This document shows positions 24,061 through 34,940 of a stretch of 34,940 nucleotides of DNA, in pieces; position 1 is the first letter of the stretch; every line of letters begins with the position of its first letter. The stretch is taken from NCBI GenBank assembly GCA_024280495.1, contig JAJRPZ010000047.1, positions 1-34,940 on the forward strand, read 5' to 3'. Position numbers and translations under genes: made by a program. The notes beneath the pieces were generated by a model. That model had not been told where the DNA came from, ran no database searches, and saw only the letters and a program-made list of their open reading frames with translations. The DNA comes from Alphaproteobacteria bacterium. GTDB taxonomy: Bacteria > Pseudomonadota > Alphaproteobacteria > Caedimonadales > UBA9215.

Positions 24061-25593
24061 ATGCAACTCCGCGCAGCCGAAATATCCGCCATTATCAAAG
24101 ATAAAGTCGCCAATTATAACGTTGAGTCTGAATTTTCTGAAGTCGGTCAAATTCTTGAAATTGGTGACGGTATCGCCCGTGCACATGGTCTTGATAACGT
24201 TCAAGCCTCTGAGCTTTTAGAATTTTCCGATGGGACTAAGGGAATGGCCCTTAACCTTGAAAATGACAACGTTGGTATCGTTATCTTTGGAGATGATACG
24301 CAAATCAAAGAAGGAGACACAGTCCGTCGTACAGGTAAAATTGTTGACGTACCCGTTGGCAAAGAGCTTTGTGGACGCGTTGTGGATGCCCTAGGAAATC
24401 CCATTGATGGCAAAGGCCCTTTAAAAACAAAAAAACGAGCCCTCGTTGAAGAAAAGGCTCCTGGAATTATTGCACGTCAGTCTGTTTCTGAACCCATGTC
24501 AACGGGGATCAAAGCCATTGATTCTCTTGTTCCAATCGGTCGTGGTCAACGGGAACTAATCATTGGGGATCGTCAAACGGGTAAAACGACAATTGCCATT
24601 GACGCCATTATCAACCAAAAGCGCATCAATGATGCTGCAAAAACCGATGCTGCAAAATTATACTGTATTTATGTCGCCATTGGTCAAAAACGCTCTACCG
24701 TTGCGCAAATTGTAAAAACCCTCGAAGACGCTGGCGCCATGTCCTATACAACCGTTGTCGCGGCAACGGCATCAGACCCTGCCCCGTTGCAATTTCTAGC
24801 ACCTTATTCTGGCTGTGCCATGGGTGAATATTACCGCGATAACGGTATGCATGCCTTGATTATTTATGATGATTTGTCAAAGCAAGCCGTTGCTTATCGT
24901 CAAATGTCTCTATTGCTACGTCGTCCTCCAGGTCGTGAGGCTTATCCAGGTGATGTGTTTTATTTGCATTCCCGTCTTCTTGAACGTGCAGCGAAAATGA
25001 GTGATGCCGAAGGCGGTGGCTCTTTGACGGCTCTTCCCATCATTGAAACACAAGCAGGTGATGTATCGGCTTATATTCCAACAAACGTTATTTCTATCAC
25101 AGATGGTCAAATCTTTTTGGAAAGCGAACTTTTCCACAAAGGTATTCGTCCCGCAATTAACGTTGGTCTGTCTGTGTCTCGTGTGGGTTCTGCGGCGCAA
25201 TTAAAATCCATGAAACAAGTTGCTGGATCCATTAAATTGGAATTAGCCCAGTATCGTGAAATGGCTTCTTTCGCACAGTTCGCATCTGATTTAGATGCCG
25301 CATCACAAAATCTTTTGTCCCGTGGTGAGCGTCTAACGGAACTTCTCAAACAAAACCAATTTTCTCCTCTGTTAAATTCGGAACAGGTTATCAGTCTTTT
25401 CGCTGGTACCAGAGGATATTTGGATACATTAAAGATCAAAGATATTCAACGTTTTGAAAAAGAACTCATTGAAACCATCAAGTCTGATCACCCAGAAGTT
25501 TTGACGTCATTAACCAAGGAATCAAAACTCACAGAAGAGACTGAAGAAAAACTAGAATCCATTTGCGCTGAACTCGTCAAAGTTTTTGCATAG
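24061..25593 (+). CDS. atpA: ATP synthase F1 alpha subunit
   Basis: At 510 residues this is the standard non-catalytic nucleotide-binding subunit. It has the Walker [10 protein letters not shown] (~169-177), the Walker B region [12 protein letters not shown], and [21 protein letters not shown] with the arginine-finger-bearing stretch later at [10 protein letters not shown]. The N-terminal [16 protein letters not shown] is typical of alphaproteobacteria. It starts one base after the atpH stop, with AAAGGAG in the end of atpH as its ribosome binding site. Confidence 0.98.
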   Translation: MQLRAAEISAIIKDKVANYNVESEFSEVGQILEIGDGIARAHGLDNVQASELLEFSDGTKGMALNLENDNVGIVIFGDDTQIKEGDTVRRTGKIVDVPVGKELCGRVVDALGNPIDGKGPLKTKKRALVEEKAPGIIARQSVSEPMSTGIKAIDSLVPIGRGQRELIIGDRQTGKTTIAIDAIINQKRINDAAKTDAAKLYCIYVAIGQKRSTVAQIVKTLEDAGAMSYTTVVAATASDPAPLQFLAPYSGCAMGEYYRDNGMHALIIYDDLSKQAVAYRQMSLLLRRPPGREAYPGDVFYLHSRLLERAAKMSDAEGGGSLTALPIIETQAGDVSAYIPTNVISITDGQIFLESELFHKGIRPAINVGLSVSRVGSAAQLKSMKQVAGSIKLELAQYREMASFAQFASDLDAASQNLLSRGERLTELLKQNQFSPLLNSEQVISLFAGTRGYLDTLKIKDIQRFEKELIETIKSDHPEVLTSLTKESKLTEETEEKLESICAELVKVFA

Positions 25594-25629
25594 AATTTTT
25601 ATCTAGAAATTTTCCTTAAAGGTAAACCT

Positions 25630-27982
<2,353 letters not shown>

Positions 27983-27999
27983 AACATAGTCATTTAAAA

Positions 28000-28039
28000 T
28001 TAAAAGAAGCTGTGTATTTAATGACACAGCTTCTTTTAA
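28000..28039. terminator. Strong bidirectional intrinsic terminator after atpD
   Basis: TTAAAAGAAGCTGTGT (28000-28015) and ACACAGCTTCTTTTAA (28024-28039) pair perfectly over 16 bases with the 8-base loop ATTTAATG. The stem ends in a T-rich tract on both strands, so it serves atpD (plus) and the XRE regulator (minus), which converge here. Confidence 0.92.
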
Positions 28040-28059
28040 TAGATTATTTTATGGATTTT

Positions 28060-28866
28060 TTATTCCTCAAGAGTTCCTGTAATGCGATAGGCCTCGACTT
28101 CTTTTAAAGGAAGGGTTATCTCTTTAACATCATTGGAATAAGAGGTTTTAAAAGTAAATTCCGTTGGTAACTCTTCTGATTCAATGGCTTTGTAAGTTCC
28201 AATAAAAACTTTATTATCTATTGTTTTTACAAATACAGAGCACCCATCTTTTAATGCCATGGTGGGATGAATGAGTAAAACATCTCTGCTACAGTAACGT
28301 GGCTCCCAACAAGATTCATCCAATTGACAAGCAAAAGCACCCTTCACACCATTAAAATCTTCGGGTCGGGGCATCATACGATCTGGCGATTCAGAGACAG
28401 AAGGAATGCCAGACTCTGAAACATTAATAGAAAATATAGGAAAATCAGGCACTATATTAGAATTTTGAGGTTTAGTAAGTGGAAAAGAGGCATTCTTTAT
28501 AAAGTGAGATTTCGTAAGAAGTTCCGCTGGATCGCATTCTAAGGCATTGGAAAGAGACTCTAATAAATCCTCATTCAACCGTCTAGACCCACTTTCTAAA
28601 CGTGAAAGGTAGGAAGGTGACATCTTTGTACGCTTTGCCAACTCTTCAAGTGTACATCCCAGTTTAAGACGCAGATCACGCAAAGGGTGCAGTGATTCTT
28701 TTCTTTTCCTGGTTTGAACCTTTGATTTAACGGGGTTTTTATTAGTATTTTCAAAAGAAATCTTTCCAGATACTACTTTAAGCTTCGAGTTTGTTTTTTG
28801 TGTTCTTGAGGGTGTAGAAACGTTCAGCACGTCTCTTCTGTCCAACTTTGAAGCGGACTTGACCAT
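28060..28866 (-). CDS. XRE-family transcriptional regulator with S24/LexA-like C-terminal domain
   Basis: The 268-residue protein has a basic, probably flexible N-terminal arm (1-60), a Cro/C1-type helix-turn-helix at 62-117 (LRDLRLKLGCTLEELAKRTKMSPSYLSRLESGSRR), a linker and a C-terminal domain from about 175 that looks like Peptidase_S24: DESCWEP at 183-189 in place of gDSM-x-P (Ser185 kept), DVLLIHP, DGCSVFVKTIDNKVFIGTYK. The general-base Lys is not clear, so cleavage is uncertain. The shape is like that of phage-type repressors or HipB/PrtR-like regulators. It ends at the shared terminator and diverges from the orphan gene pair at 29118, which it may control. AGGAG lies before the ATG. 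Confidence 0.82.
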   Translation of the reverse strand: MVKSASKLDRRDVLNVSTPSRTQKTNSKLKVVSGKISFENTNKNPVKSKVQTRKRKESLHPLRDLRLKLGCTLEELAKRTKMSPSYLSRLESGSRRLNEDLLESLSNALECDPAELLTKSHFIKNASFPLTKPQNSNIVPDFPIFSINVSESGIPSVSESPDRMMPRPEDFNGVKGAFACQLDESCWEPRYCSRDVLLIHPTMALKDGCSVFVKTIDNKVFIGTYKAIESEELPTEFTFKTSYSNDVKEITLPLKEVEAYRITGTLEE

Positions 28867-28940
28867 ATTATTCTCCTGTTTATTCTTTTCGTAACCTTAA
28901 ACCAAAATATTTTTACTTGTTCTCTTGTGGAAACATAATA

Positions 28941-28952
28941 GAAAATATTTTC
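28941..28952. promoter_or_regulatory. Perfect palindrome GAAAATATTTTC in the divergent control region
   Basis: A 12-base perfect palindrome in the 251-base region between the XRE gene and the divergent orphan. It is a plausible operator half-site pair for the XRE dimer. A second dyad, TGTC-N7-GACA, lies near 29052. In AT-rich DNA short palindromes arise by chance, so this is weak. Confidence 0.3.
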
Positions 28953-28990
28953 TTTACTTCACTATTTCTCTATTACTTATGCCATTTTTA

Positions 28991-29020
28991 TTGACATTTT
29001 ATTCAGTTTTTTGTCATAAA
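28991..29020 (+). promoter_or_regulatory. Putative promoter of the 29118 orphan gene pair
   Basis: A perfect TTGACA (28991-28996) and CATAAA (29015-29020) are 18 bases apart, about 100 bases before the ATG at 29118. The leader between them and the gene is AT-rich and holds the TGTC/GACA dyad, a possible operator. Confidence 0.4.
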
Positions 29021-29117
29021 GAAGTGATTGCTTATCCTACTTTATATAACTGTCAAGAAAAGACAAGTGTAAAAATGAGTTAATCAAAAAAAATCAATGA
29101 TAACAGGAGGTTACTTT

Positions 29118-29732
29118 ATGAAAAACGAAAAAAAGAAAAATAATTGTCAAAAAACAACACTCTCGCACTGGAGTAAAGACGAGATGAAAAATCTTTTAAT
29201 CCTTTTTTATATGGGAGCAACAACCAAAGAAATAACAGACCTCATTCAACGCACCCCCCAATCCATTGAAAAAAAGATAGATCGCTTACGCTTGAAGCCT
29301 AAATCAACATGCACTCATCTTCTTTCTATAAAGCGCCATATTCCAGAATCTTTACCCTCAATGGAACGAAGGAACTTAATTTTTGATATATCTAGCAGAA
29401 TTCAAGTAACGAGCCTCTCGGATATCACTGCTGCACTACAAAAAACATTCCCCCTTAAAAGAGAGCCTAAACAAAATAAACGACAAAAGGAAACTGATGC
29501 TCTCACCAAATCTAAAGAACAATGGAAAAGCCTTACGGAAATTGTCGGGTTCCTTGAAAAAAACAAAGGGCGTGTTCGAACTTTGAATGATTACAGCAAT
29601 CAACTCCATGGGTTCACCCATGCCATAGGTAATAGAAGACACAGCCCGTCAACTTTACTTCGAGAGGCGAACATCATTCAACATGAAGAAAATAAGCAAA
29701 TTTTTTATGTAACCAATACAACCGAAGAATAA
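29118..29732 (+). CDS. Orphan protein with GcrA/Myb-like helix-turn-helix N-terminus
   Basis: AGGAGG eight bases upstream fixes the start at the ATG at 29118 (204 residues). The family is not recognised as a whole. Residues 18-62 follow the pattern of GcrA-like or Myb/SANT-like DNA-binding helices: W18-x-K-D-E, a Leu-rich helix, G33-A-T-x-K-E-I, then RTPQSIEKKIDRLRLKP. A polar, Lys-rich middle (~110-140) follows, then a helical C-terminal part (WKSLTEIVGFLEKNKGRV through NRRHSPSTLLREANII) that might be a second winged-helix-like unit. It diverges from the XRE regulator and precedes another orphan by 42 bases. A DNA-binding role is likely, the target unknown. Confidence 0.6.
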   Translation: MKNEKKKNNCQKTTLSHWSKDEMKNLLILFYMGATTKEITDLIQRTPQSIEKKIDRLRLKPKSTCTHLLSIKRHIPESLPSMERRNLIFDISSRIQVTSLSDITAALQKTFPLKREPKQNKRQKETDALTKSKEQWKSLTEIVGFLEKNKGRVRTLNDYSNQLHGFTHAIGNRRHSPSTLLREANIIQHEENKQIFYVTNTTEE

Positions 29733-29774
29733 AACAGCCTTTTAAAAGAAATCAATTTTAAAAAGGAATTACAG

Positions 29775-30269
29775 ATGAATGTAACTATAGAACAAATTAA
29801 AAACACAACAAATCTCGATTACACAAGAAAAAACCGTGCTATTTATAAATCATTTTATCAAAAGAAAAGTTGTATATTAAGGCATCTTTTCCATGAAACT
29901 CACATTAACAAAGGTGATTATAAAAAACTCAAATGGTATAAAAAATGGTATTTTCTTGCCAAAAAAGATGTGGGAGCGCCAACTTTATCGAAATTTTCTT
30001 ACTTCAATGGTTCTACTTTGGGTATAAATCAATCTTCCGCTCAACCATATACATCGGAAGATTTCGAAAAGGATCTTGCGGTTTTCTATAAACAACAAAA
30101 GTACTCTCGACCTCGCTGTAAAGAAGGCTTCAACCTACTAGAGCTCTTATTAGATATGCAACACTGCGCTGATCAAGACACTGTCAAAACATTTAAATCA
30201 TTACCAGAAATAGATAAAGGACATTTTCTGGAACAGTTAGAAAAAGTTGCTTGCACTATAAAGTTATAA
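29775..30269 (+). CDS. Orphan 164-residue protein
   Basis: I do not recognise this protein. It is soluble, basic and rich in Lys, Tyr and Phe, with no signal peptide or membrane span; the middle (KKLKWYKKWYFLAKKD) is strongly aromatic and basic, and the C-terminal half is helical with Leu-Leu-Glu-Leu-Leu-Leu. AAGGA lies seven bases before the ATG. It is probably co-transcribed with the preceding HTH-like gene. Its last 14 bases overlap the end of the SDR gene on the other strand. Four Cys residues are scattered and do not form a metal motif. Confidence 0.6.
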   Translation: MNVTIEQIKNTTNLDYTRKNRAIYKSFYQKKSCILRHLFHETHINKGDYKKLKWYKKWYFLAKKDVGAPTLSKFSYFNGSTLGINQSSAQPYTSEDFEKDLAVFYKQQKYSRPRCKEGFNLLELLLDMQHCADQDTVKTFKSLPEIDKGHFLEQLEKVACTIKL

Positions 30270-30957
30270 TCTTACCAGTTATGTCACAACTTTCGAGGGC
30301 AAGATCCATAATAAAAGGAACTATGTCTTGAGGCATTTTAATAGCACTCAAATCTACACCAGGCATAGCCTTTTCAAACATATCCGTTTGCAAATCTCCT
30401 GGGTCCACCAAATTAATACGAAAGGATGTGCGGCGCATTTCTTGTGCATATGTTTTTACCATCATATTCAGAGCAGCCTTTGAGGCGACATAAGGCCCCC
30501 AATAAGGTGTAGCCTTCTCATTTACTGATGTAGTTATAAAAATTTCACGGGGGGCCGCTGAGTTTTTTAACAAAGCCTCGAGCCCCGTCATTAAATGCCA
30601 ATTAGCGGTCACATTTACATTCATAATTTTTTGAAAATTCCGTGGTGCATAATGAGTCAGTGGAGATAAATTTCCCAACATACCTGCATTTCCCACCAGT
30701 ACATCAAGGCGACCAAATTTCTTCATCAAGGCTTGGGGTAACGTCTGCAAGCGTTCTGGCTTACTCAAATCAAGGGGAACCAATGTTGTTTCAACGTTAT
30801 ATTGATCCAATTCCTTATCAATAGCCTCGAGCCCCTCAACCCGTCGCGCCATAAGAATGAGTGTCGCGCCTTCTTTTGCAAACCCGTGGGCCAGGGCTGA
30901 ACCGAGACCTCTGGAAGCACCAGTAATTAAAACGACTTTATTTAAAAATTTTCCCAT
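30256..30957 (-). CDS. Short-chain dehydrogenase/reductase (YciK-like)
   Basis: The 233-residue Rossmann enzyme has T12-GASRGLG-19 for the dinucleotide, an NADP-favouring ARR at 37-39, N90-A-G92, and the catalytic Ser144, Tyr156 and Lys160 (YVASK). It closes with the DPGDLQTDM loop typical of classical SDRs. These features and the length resemble YciK-type SDRs, whose substrate is unclear. The C-terminal end overlaps the 164-residue orphan by 14 bases in convergent orientation. It diverges from cckA. Confidence 0.88.
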   Translation of the reverse strand: MGKFLNKVVLITGASRGLGSALAHGFAKEGATLILMARRVEGLEAIDKELDQYNVETTLVPLDLSKPERLQTLPQALMKKFGRLDVLVGNAGMLGNLSPLTHYAPRNFQKIMNVNVTANWHLMTGLEALLKNSAAPREIFITTSVNEKATPYWGPYVASKAALNMMVKTYAQEMRRTSFRINLVDPGDLQTDMFEKAMPGVDLSAIKMPQDIVPFIMDLALESCDITGKIITL

Positions 30958-31016
30958 GGAAGATGTCCTGTTTTCATATTAGACTAAAAATTATTACTTT
31001 TTTAAAAAAGAAACCC

Positions 31017-33242
31017 ATGAGCAGTCTACAAAACTACACACCAGGATTGAAGTCTAAAACGTACGTAATGGCATTTTTTATTTTTCTCCCGCTATTTTTT
31101 TTATTGCTTATAAGCGGCTTAGCTATTTTTACACCTGATTCTTTTACTCAAACTTTATCTTTCTTCCCGCCTCACTTTATTTTTTCAACCCTCTTAATTT
31201 TACTGGGCATATCAGCTATTCCTTGTAGTCGTATGCTATTACATTATAAACGGGGACGCATTAGTCAATCTCATATTGAACAACTAAACACGCCCTTTGC
31301 CTTAACCTCAACCCAAGGGAAAATCATTTACACCAATAACTCTTTTGAAAAGTGGTTTCCAGAAGCAAAAGATAATTTAACAGAGCTGTCTCCCTACCTT
31401 TTTGCCAGTAAAAATCGCGATAAATTTCATAAGTTTGTTACTCAGGCATGGACTTCAAGTGACGACCAAGATGCAACCTTCAATTTTTCAAGCGAAGATC
31501 AAACCCCTTTTCCTTTTAAAGTCCGTCACACGAAACAAGGAAATTTGGTTTACTGGTCATTCACACCAAGAAACACAGAATATCTGTTCACACCCAATAC
31601 GAATTTTCAACGGGCCTTAAAGGCCAATGACCTTTTTCATATCACCCCATCGAGCAATGTCATCTTGGATAATAAAGGACTCATTCAAGGGTACAACGCA
31701 ACATTTAAAAATATTTTTCTGAGAACTGTCAAAGCCCCCATTGAATCAAAATTTGTGGATCTTCTCGCACCGACCTGCGCCAAAGAAATATCCCATGATA
31801 TTATTTCGCTCCTTGAAACCAAAAAAAAGGGTGCCGCCATTGAATTGGAATTTTCATGGGGGGACAACGTTATTGCCTATATGATGCCCATTTCTTTTTC
31901 CGATGGTTCCGAAGATTTCAAAGGGTATTACCTCCAAATTTTTGATAACTCAGAGCAACGTAATATCCAACTACGCTTAGCTCACTCTCAAAAACTTCAA
32001 GCCCTTGGACAACTAGCTGGTGGTATTGCCCATGATTTCAACAACCTTCTCACGGCTATGATTGGATTTTGTGACCTTCTTCTTATGCGTCTCTCTCCTG
32101 GAGATCAATCCTTCACAGATATCATGCAGATCAAACAAAATGCAAATCGTGCAACTAATTTAGTTCGGCAACTTTTAGCTTTTTCTAGGCAACAAACTCT
32201 CCAACCAACTATTCTTGATGTTTCCGAAGTTCTTTCTGACCTTTCAATCCTCTTGCAGCGCCTTATTGGATCGCGCATTGAACTTAAAATTACCCATGAT
32301 CGTTCCGTTGATTTCATTAAAGTTGATCGCTCCCAATTCGAACAAGTCATTATAAATCTAGTGGTAAATGCCAAAGATGCAATTATTGGCGAAGGGAGCG
32401 TGCGCATCATAACCAAACTAATAACATTGAAAAAACCGACCCTTGTCGACCATGAAACCATGCCAGCAGGACCTTATATCCAAATCGAAGTTATCGATGA
32501 TGGACAGGGAATCAAACGTAAAAATCTAGAGCAGGTTTTTGACCCCTTCTTTTCGACAAAAGACTTTGGTGAGGGTACGGGGCTTGGTCTTGCAACAGCC
32601 TATGGAACAGTTAAGCAGACAGATGGTCATATCAGCGTTGACTCTACCGTTGGTGTTGGAACAAAATTTACTATTTTATTACCTCAACATACACAATCAG
32701 AATTAGAGAAAAAACAGGCGGCTACCAAAATCCACGATGGCCATGAAAAACATATGAATTTCAAAGATTTAACGGGCAAAGGAACTATCCTTTTAGCCGA
32801 GGATGAAGATGCCGTCAGGCTCTTTGCTGCAAGGGCCCTTCGCGATAAAGGATACACTGTTGATCAGGCTCAAAATGGTCAAGAAGCCTTGGACGTTTTG
32901 AAAGAGCGCCATCGCGATGGGCTGGACGCACCAGATCTTTTGATCACAGATGTAGTTATGCCAAAAATGGACGGTCCTAACCTTGTGAAAGAGGCGGAAA
33001 AACTTTTCCCTCAAATGCGTGTTATGTTTATTTCTGGGTATGCCGAGGATGCCTTCAGAGACATGGTGCGTCTGGAAGAAAGAATAAGATTTCTTGCCAA
33101 ACCTTTCAGCCTTAAGGTCTTAGCCTCCAGAGTCAAGGAAACCCTTGAAGCCCCTGCCCCTGAACCTCAAATCACCCAAGATGATAACCTTAAAGATCAG
33201 GAGACTGGTTCCATCCACCTTATTTCCTCTAAAAAAAATTAA
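31017..33242 (+). CDS. cckA: CckA-type hybrid sensor histidine kinase
   Basis: CckA feeds phosphate through ChpT to the cell-cycle regulators CtrA and CpdR. From the ATG at 31017 the protein has 741 residues. Two membrane spans lie at about 17-38 and 53-70, two PAS-like regions at about 85-190 and 205-315, then the HisKA helix with LAGGIAHDFNNLLTAM (His339), HATPase boxes (NLVVNAKDA, DDGQGI, GEGTGLGLATAYG), and a C-terminal receiver with acidic LAEDEDA, Asp645 in ITDVVMPKMDG and Lys in FLAKPF. The phrase around the His is highly characteristic of CckA. An alternative ATG at 30963 adds 18 residues but would leave only five bases to the divergent SDR gene; neither start has a strong ribosome site. 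An SLC13-type gene follows 57 bases on. Confidence 0.94.
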   Translation: MSSLQNYTPGLKSKTYVMAFFIFLPLFFLLLISGLAIFTPDSFTQTLSFFPPHFIFSTLLILLGISAIPCSRMLLHYKRGRISQSHIEQLNTPFALTSTQGKIIYTNNSFEKWFPEAKDNLTELSPYLFASKNRDKFHKFVTQAWTSSDDQDATFNFSSEDQTPFPFKVRHTKQGNLVYWSFTPRNTEYLFTPNTNFQRALKANDLFHITPSSNVILDNKGLIQGYNATFKNIFLRTVKAPIESKFVDLLAPTCAKEISHDIISLLETKKKGAAIELEFSWGDNVIAYMMPISFSDGSEDFKGYYLQIFDNSEQRNIQLRLAHSQKLQALGQLAGGIAHDFNNLLTAMIGFCDLLLMRLSPGDQSFTDIMQIKQNANRATNLVRQLLAFSRQQTLQPTILDVSEVLSDLSILLQRLIGSRIELKITHDRSVDFIKVDRSQFEQVIINLVVNAKDAIIGEGSVRIITKLITLKKPTLVDHETMPAGPYIQIEVIDDGQGIKRKNLEQVFDPFFSTKDFGEGTGLGLATAYGTVKQTDGHISVDSTVGVGTKFTILLPQHTQSELEKKQAATKIHDGHEKHMNFKDLTGKGTILLAEDEDAVRLFAARALRDKGYTVDQAQNGQEALDVLKERHRDGLDAPDLLITDVVMPKMDGPNLVKEAEKLFPQMRVMFISGYAEDAFRDMVRLEERIRFLAKPFSLKVLASRVKETLEAPAPEPQITQDDNLKDQETGSIHLISSKKN

Positions 33243-33257
33243 TACTTAGTAATCTCT

Positions 33258-33292
33258 AAAAAAACAGGGCGGGATAAAAAAAACAGGGCAGG
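33258..33292 (+). repeat. Short tandem duplication upstream of the SLC13-type gene
   Basis: AAAAAACAGGGC followed by G or A and GG occurs twice with a period of 19 bases (about 33258-33273 and 33277-33292) in the gap between cckA and the permease. The second copy supplies the purine-rich stretch before the ATG at 33300. Confidence 0.55.
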
Positions 33293-33299
33293 CCAAACA

Positions 33300-34940
33300 A
33301 TGAACGATAATCAACTCCTTATTTTAATTATTATTGCTATTTCTCTAGTTCTTTTTATTTGGGAAAAATGGCGTTATGATTTTGTGGCCCTTGGCTGCAT
33401 GCTCCTTGGAGTTTTTGTAGGAGTTATTCCAACCTCAAGCGCTTTTGCAGGTTTTGGTCACCCGGCAGTTATCACCGTTGCATCGGTCCTTATTTTGTCC
33501 AAGGCCCTTGCTAATAATGGTGTAACTGATCTTTTATCCCAAGCCCTCACGCCCCTCACGTCTAACTTTTACCTTTATCTTTTCGGTCTTTGTTTTGTGG
33601 CTATGATCCTTTCTGCCTTTATGAACAATGTGGGGGCCCTTGCCCTTTTGATGCCTGTTGCCATTGCAACGGCAAAAAAAGTTGGAAAATCTCCCTCTCT
33701 TATTTTAATGCCCCTTGCGTTCTCATCGGTTCTTGGAGGCCTTGGTACCTTGATTGGCACGCCCCCCAATATCATTATCTCCTCATTTCGCGAAAAAAGT
33801 CTCGGTGCAGCTTTTTCTATGTTTGATTTTTCTCCCGTTGGTTTTATTGTTGCCGCGTCAGGGGTTCTCTTTATTTGCCTTGTGGGATGGCGTTTTATTC
33901 CCAAAACACGTGCCAGTAAAACCCCCCTTGAGGACCTTCTTAAAATTGATAATTATGTGACTGAAGTTCAAGTAAAAAGTGGATCGAAATTTATTAATTT
34001 AAATCATGAGCAGTTGTTAGAAAAAATAAAAAACAGCCACGTTAAAATTCTTTCCCTTATTCGCAACAATCAGCGTTTTATAGTGATTCCAAAAAATCAG
34101 TCTTACCAACAAGGTGATATCCTCATTGTTGAATCTTCTCCCAATGATTTGGATCGTTTTTGTTCTAAATATGACCTGCTAATTAAAGGATCCGATGACA
34201 CCCATAAGTTTAATAATGCCAAAGCTAACAAATCACCAAATGATCAAGAAATAATCGAAGTCGTCTTGGGGGCAAGTTCTTCTATTAATGAGCGCCAAGT
34301 AGAAGATATTGGGTTCAAACGACGTTATGGTATAAAATTCATGGGGGTTTCAAGGCAAGGTCACTCCTATAAAGGACGTCTTAAATCATTCACTTTAAAA
34401 GTTGGTGATGTTTTACTGATTCAAGGCCCTTCCGAAAGATTATCCACTGCTATTACAACCTTTGGCCTTATGCCCTTGGCCGAACGAGCGTTACGCATTG
34501 GAGGCTCACGAAAACTTTATCAAGCCATTGCTATTTTTGCCTCAGCCATTCTTTTAACGGCTTTAAAAGTTGTACCAGCCCCCATTGCCATGTCCGCTGG
34601 TGCGCTTATGATGGTCCTAACAAAAACATTAGATGTTAAAGAATTTTATGACAGCATCGATTGGCCTATTATTATTCTCCTTGGTGCAATGATTCCCATC
34701 AGCATGGCATTTGAAACAACGGGGGCTGCTGCCATGGCAGTAAAATTTTTTATCGGAGAATCACCAACACTTTCAGCAGTAACTCTTTTAACATTACTGC
34801 TGGTCATCACGATGTTTTTAACGGATATTATGAATAATGCGGCGACGTCAATTATCATGGCCCCAATTGCCGTTTCCATTGCCCAAAGCTTAGAAGTAAA
34901 TCCTGACAGCTTTCTTATGGCCATTGCCATTGGCGCTAGC
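33300..34940 (+). CDS. SLC13/DASS-type permease with TrkA-C-like domains (C-terminus cut by window edge)
   Basis: I translated this from the ATG at 33300; 547 codons are open to the last base with no stop. The first half has the anion:Na+ symporter pattern: GFGHPAVITVASVLILSKAL, AFMNNVGALALLMPVAI (~100-118) and SVLGGLGTLIGTPPNIII (~146-163), with two domains of TrkA-C/RCK_C type between about 215 and 385 (GDILIVESSPNDLDRF and GDVLLIQGPSERLST are the closing parts of each). The second half repeats the membrane pattern: TDIMNNAATSIIMAPIAV near 34820. Such proteins move sulfate, dicarboxylates or related anions, or divalent ions; the substrate is unknown. The start has a weak GGCAGG site. It follows cckA by 57 bases. 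Confidence 0.85.
   Translation, partial: MNDNQLLILIIIAISLVLFIWEKWRYDFVALGCMLLGVFVGVIPTSSAFAGFGHPAVITVASVLILSKALANNGVTDLLSQALTPLTSNFYLYLFGLCFVAMILSAFMNNVGALALLMPVAIATAKKVGKSPSLILMPLAFSSVLGGLGTLIGTPPNIIISSFREKSLGAAFSMFDFSPVGFIVAASGVLFICLVGWRFIPKTRASKTPLEDLLKIDNYVTEVQVKSGSKFINLNHEQLLEKIKNSHVKILSLIRNNQRFIVIPKNQSYQQGDILIVESSPNDLDRFCSKYDLLIKGSDDTHKFNNAKANKSPNDQEIIEVVLGASSSINERQVEDIGFKRRYGIKFMGVSRQGHSYKGRLKSFTLKVGDVLLIQGPSERLSTAITTFGLMPLAERALRIGGSRKLYQAIAIFASAILLTALKVVPAPIAMSAGALMMVLTKTLDVKEFYDSIDWPIIILLGAMIPISMAFETTGAAAMAVKFFIGESPTLSAVTLLTLLLVITMFLTDIMNNAATSIIMAPIAVSIAQSLEVNPDSFLMAIAIGAS

Noticed and set aside
33258-33292. The two CAGGGC units as a CRISPR-like or satellite array.
   Set aside because: Only two copies with a 19-base period and no further units; it is a simple local duplication.

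Overview
The window comes from an AT-rich alphaproteobacterium. The evidence is a CckA-type hybrid histidine kinase, an alpha-type SspB adaptor with the C-terminal ClpX-binding tail, the nrdR-after-glyA order, the rlpA-dacA-tmk and amiC-mrcA cell-wall clusters, an atpHAGD operon and an alphaproteobacterial elongator tRNA-Met. Low GC, tight or overlapping genes, dependence on imported thiamine and a retained flagellar rod operon fit a motile host-associated lineage (for example Holosporales-like). That placement is inference from gene content only.

Layout. 1-1400: the start of a FadL-family outer-membrane gene (minus, cut by the window edge), diverging from a secreted DUF2147 protein and a small basic secreted protein. 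1448-4428 (minus): an NhaC-type antiporter, then flgF and flgG. 4696-7546 (plus): cdsA, glyA, nrdR and an orphan with weak Nudix resemblance. 7664-10305 (plus): a membrane-anchored alpha/beta hydrolase translationally coupled to a cytochrome P450. 10292-17568 (minus): rlpA-dacA-tmk, then ihfB, then amiC-mrcA; apart from ihfB and tmk this block is peptidoglycan metabolism. 17734-19663 (plus): tRNA-Met, a NagZ-like glucosaminidase and sspB. 19667-23349 (minus): a LysE-family exporter and a thiamine ABC transporter (thiBPQ) under a TPP riboswitch. 23520-27982 (plus): the F1 ATP synthase genes atpHAGD, closed by a strong bidirectional terminator with no atpC. 28060-30269: an XRE/S24-like regulator diverging from two orphan genes, the first with a GcrA/Myb-like helix-turn-helix. 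30256-34940: an SDR oxidoreductase, cckA, and an SLC13-type permease with TrkA-C-like domains that runs off the end.

How the genes work together. Most of the window is housekeeping: envelope growth and turnover (rlpA, dacA, mrcA, amiC, nagZ), phospholipid precursors (cdsA), one-carbon and nucleotide metabolism (glyA, nrdR, tmk), ATP synthesis and cell-cycle phosphorelay (cckA). The more accessory parts are the hydrolase/P450 pair, the XRE-orphan block, the thiamine import operon with its unusual short ATPase, and a two-copy intergenic repeat (7560-7600 and 13416-13456). I saw no CRISPR array, intact transposase, prophage or rRNA.
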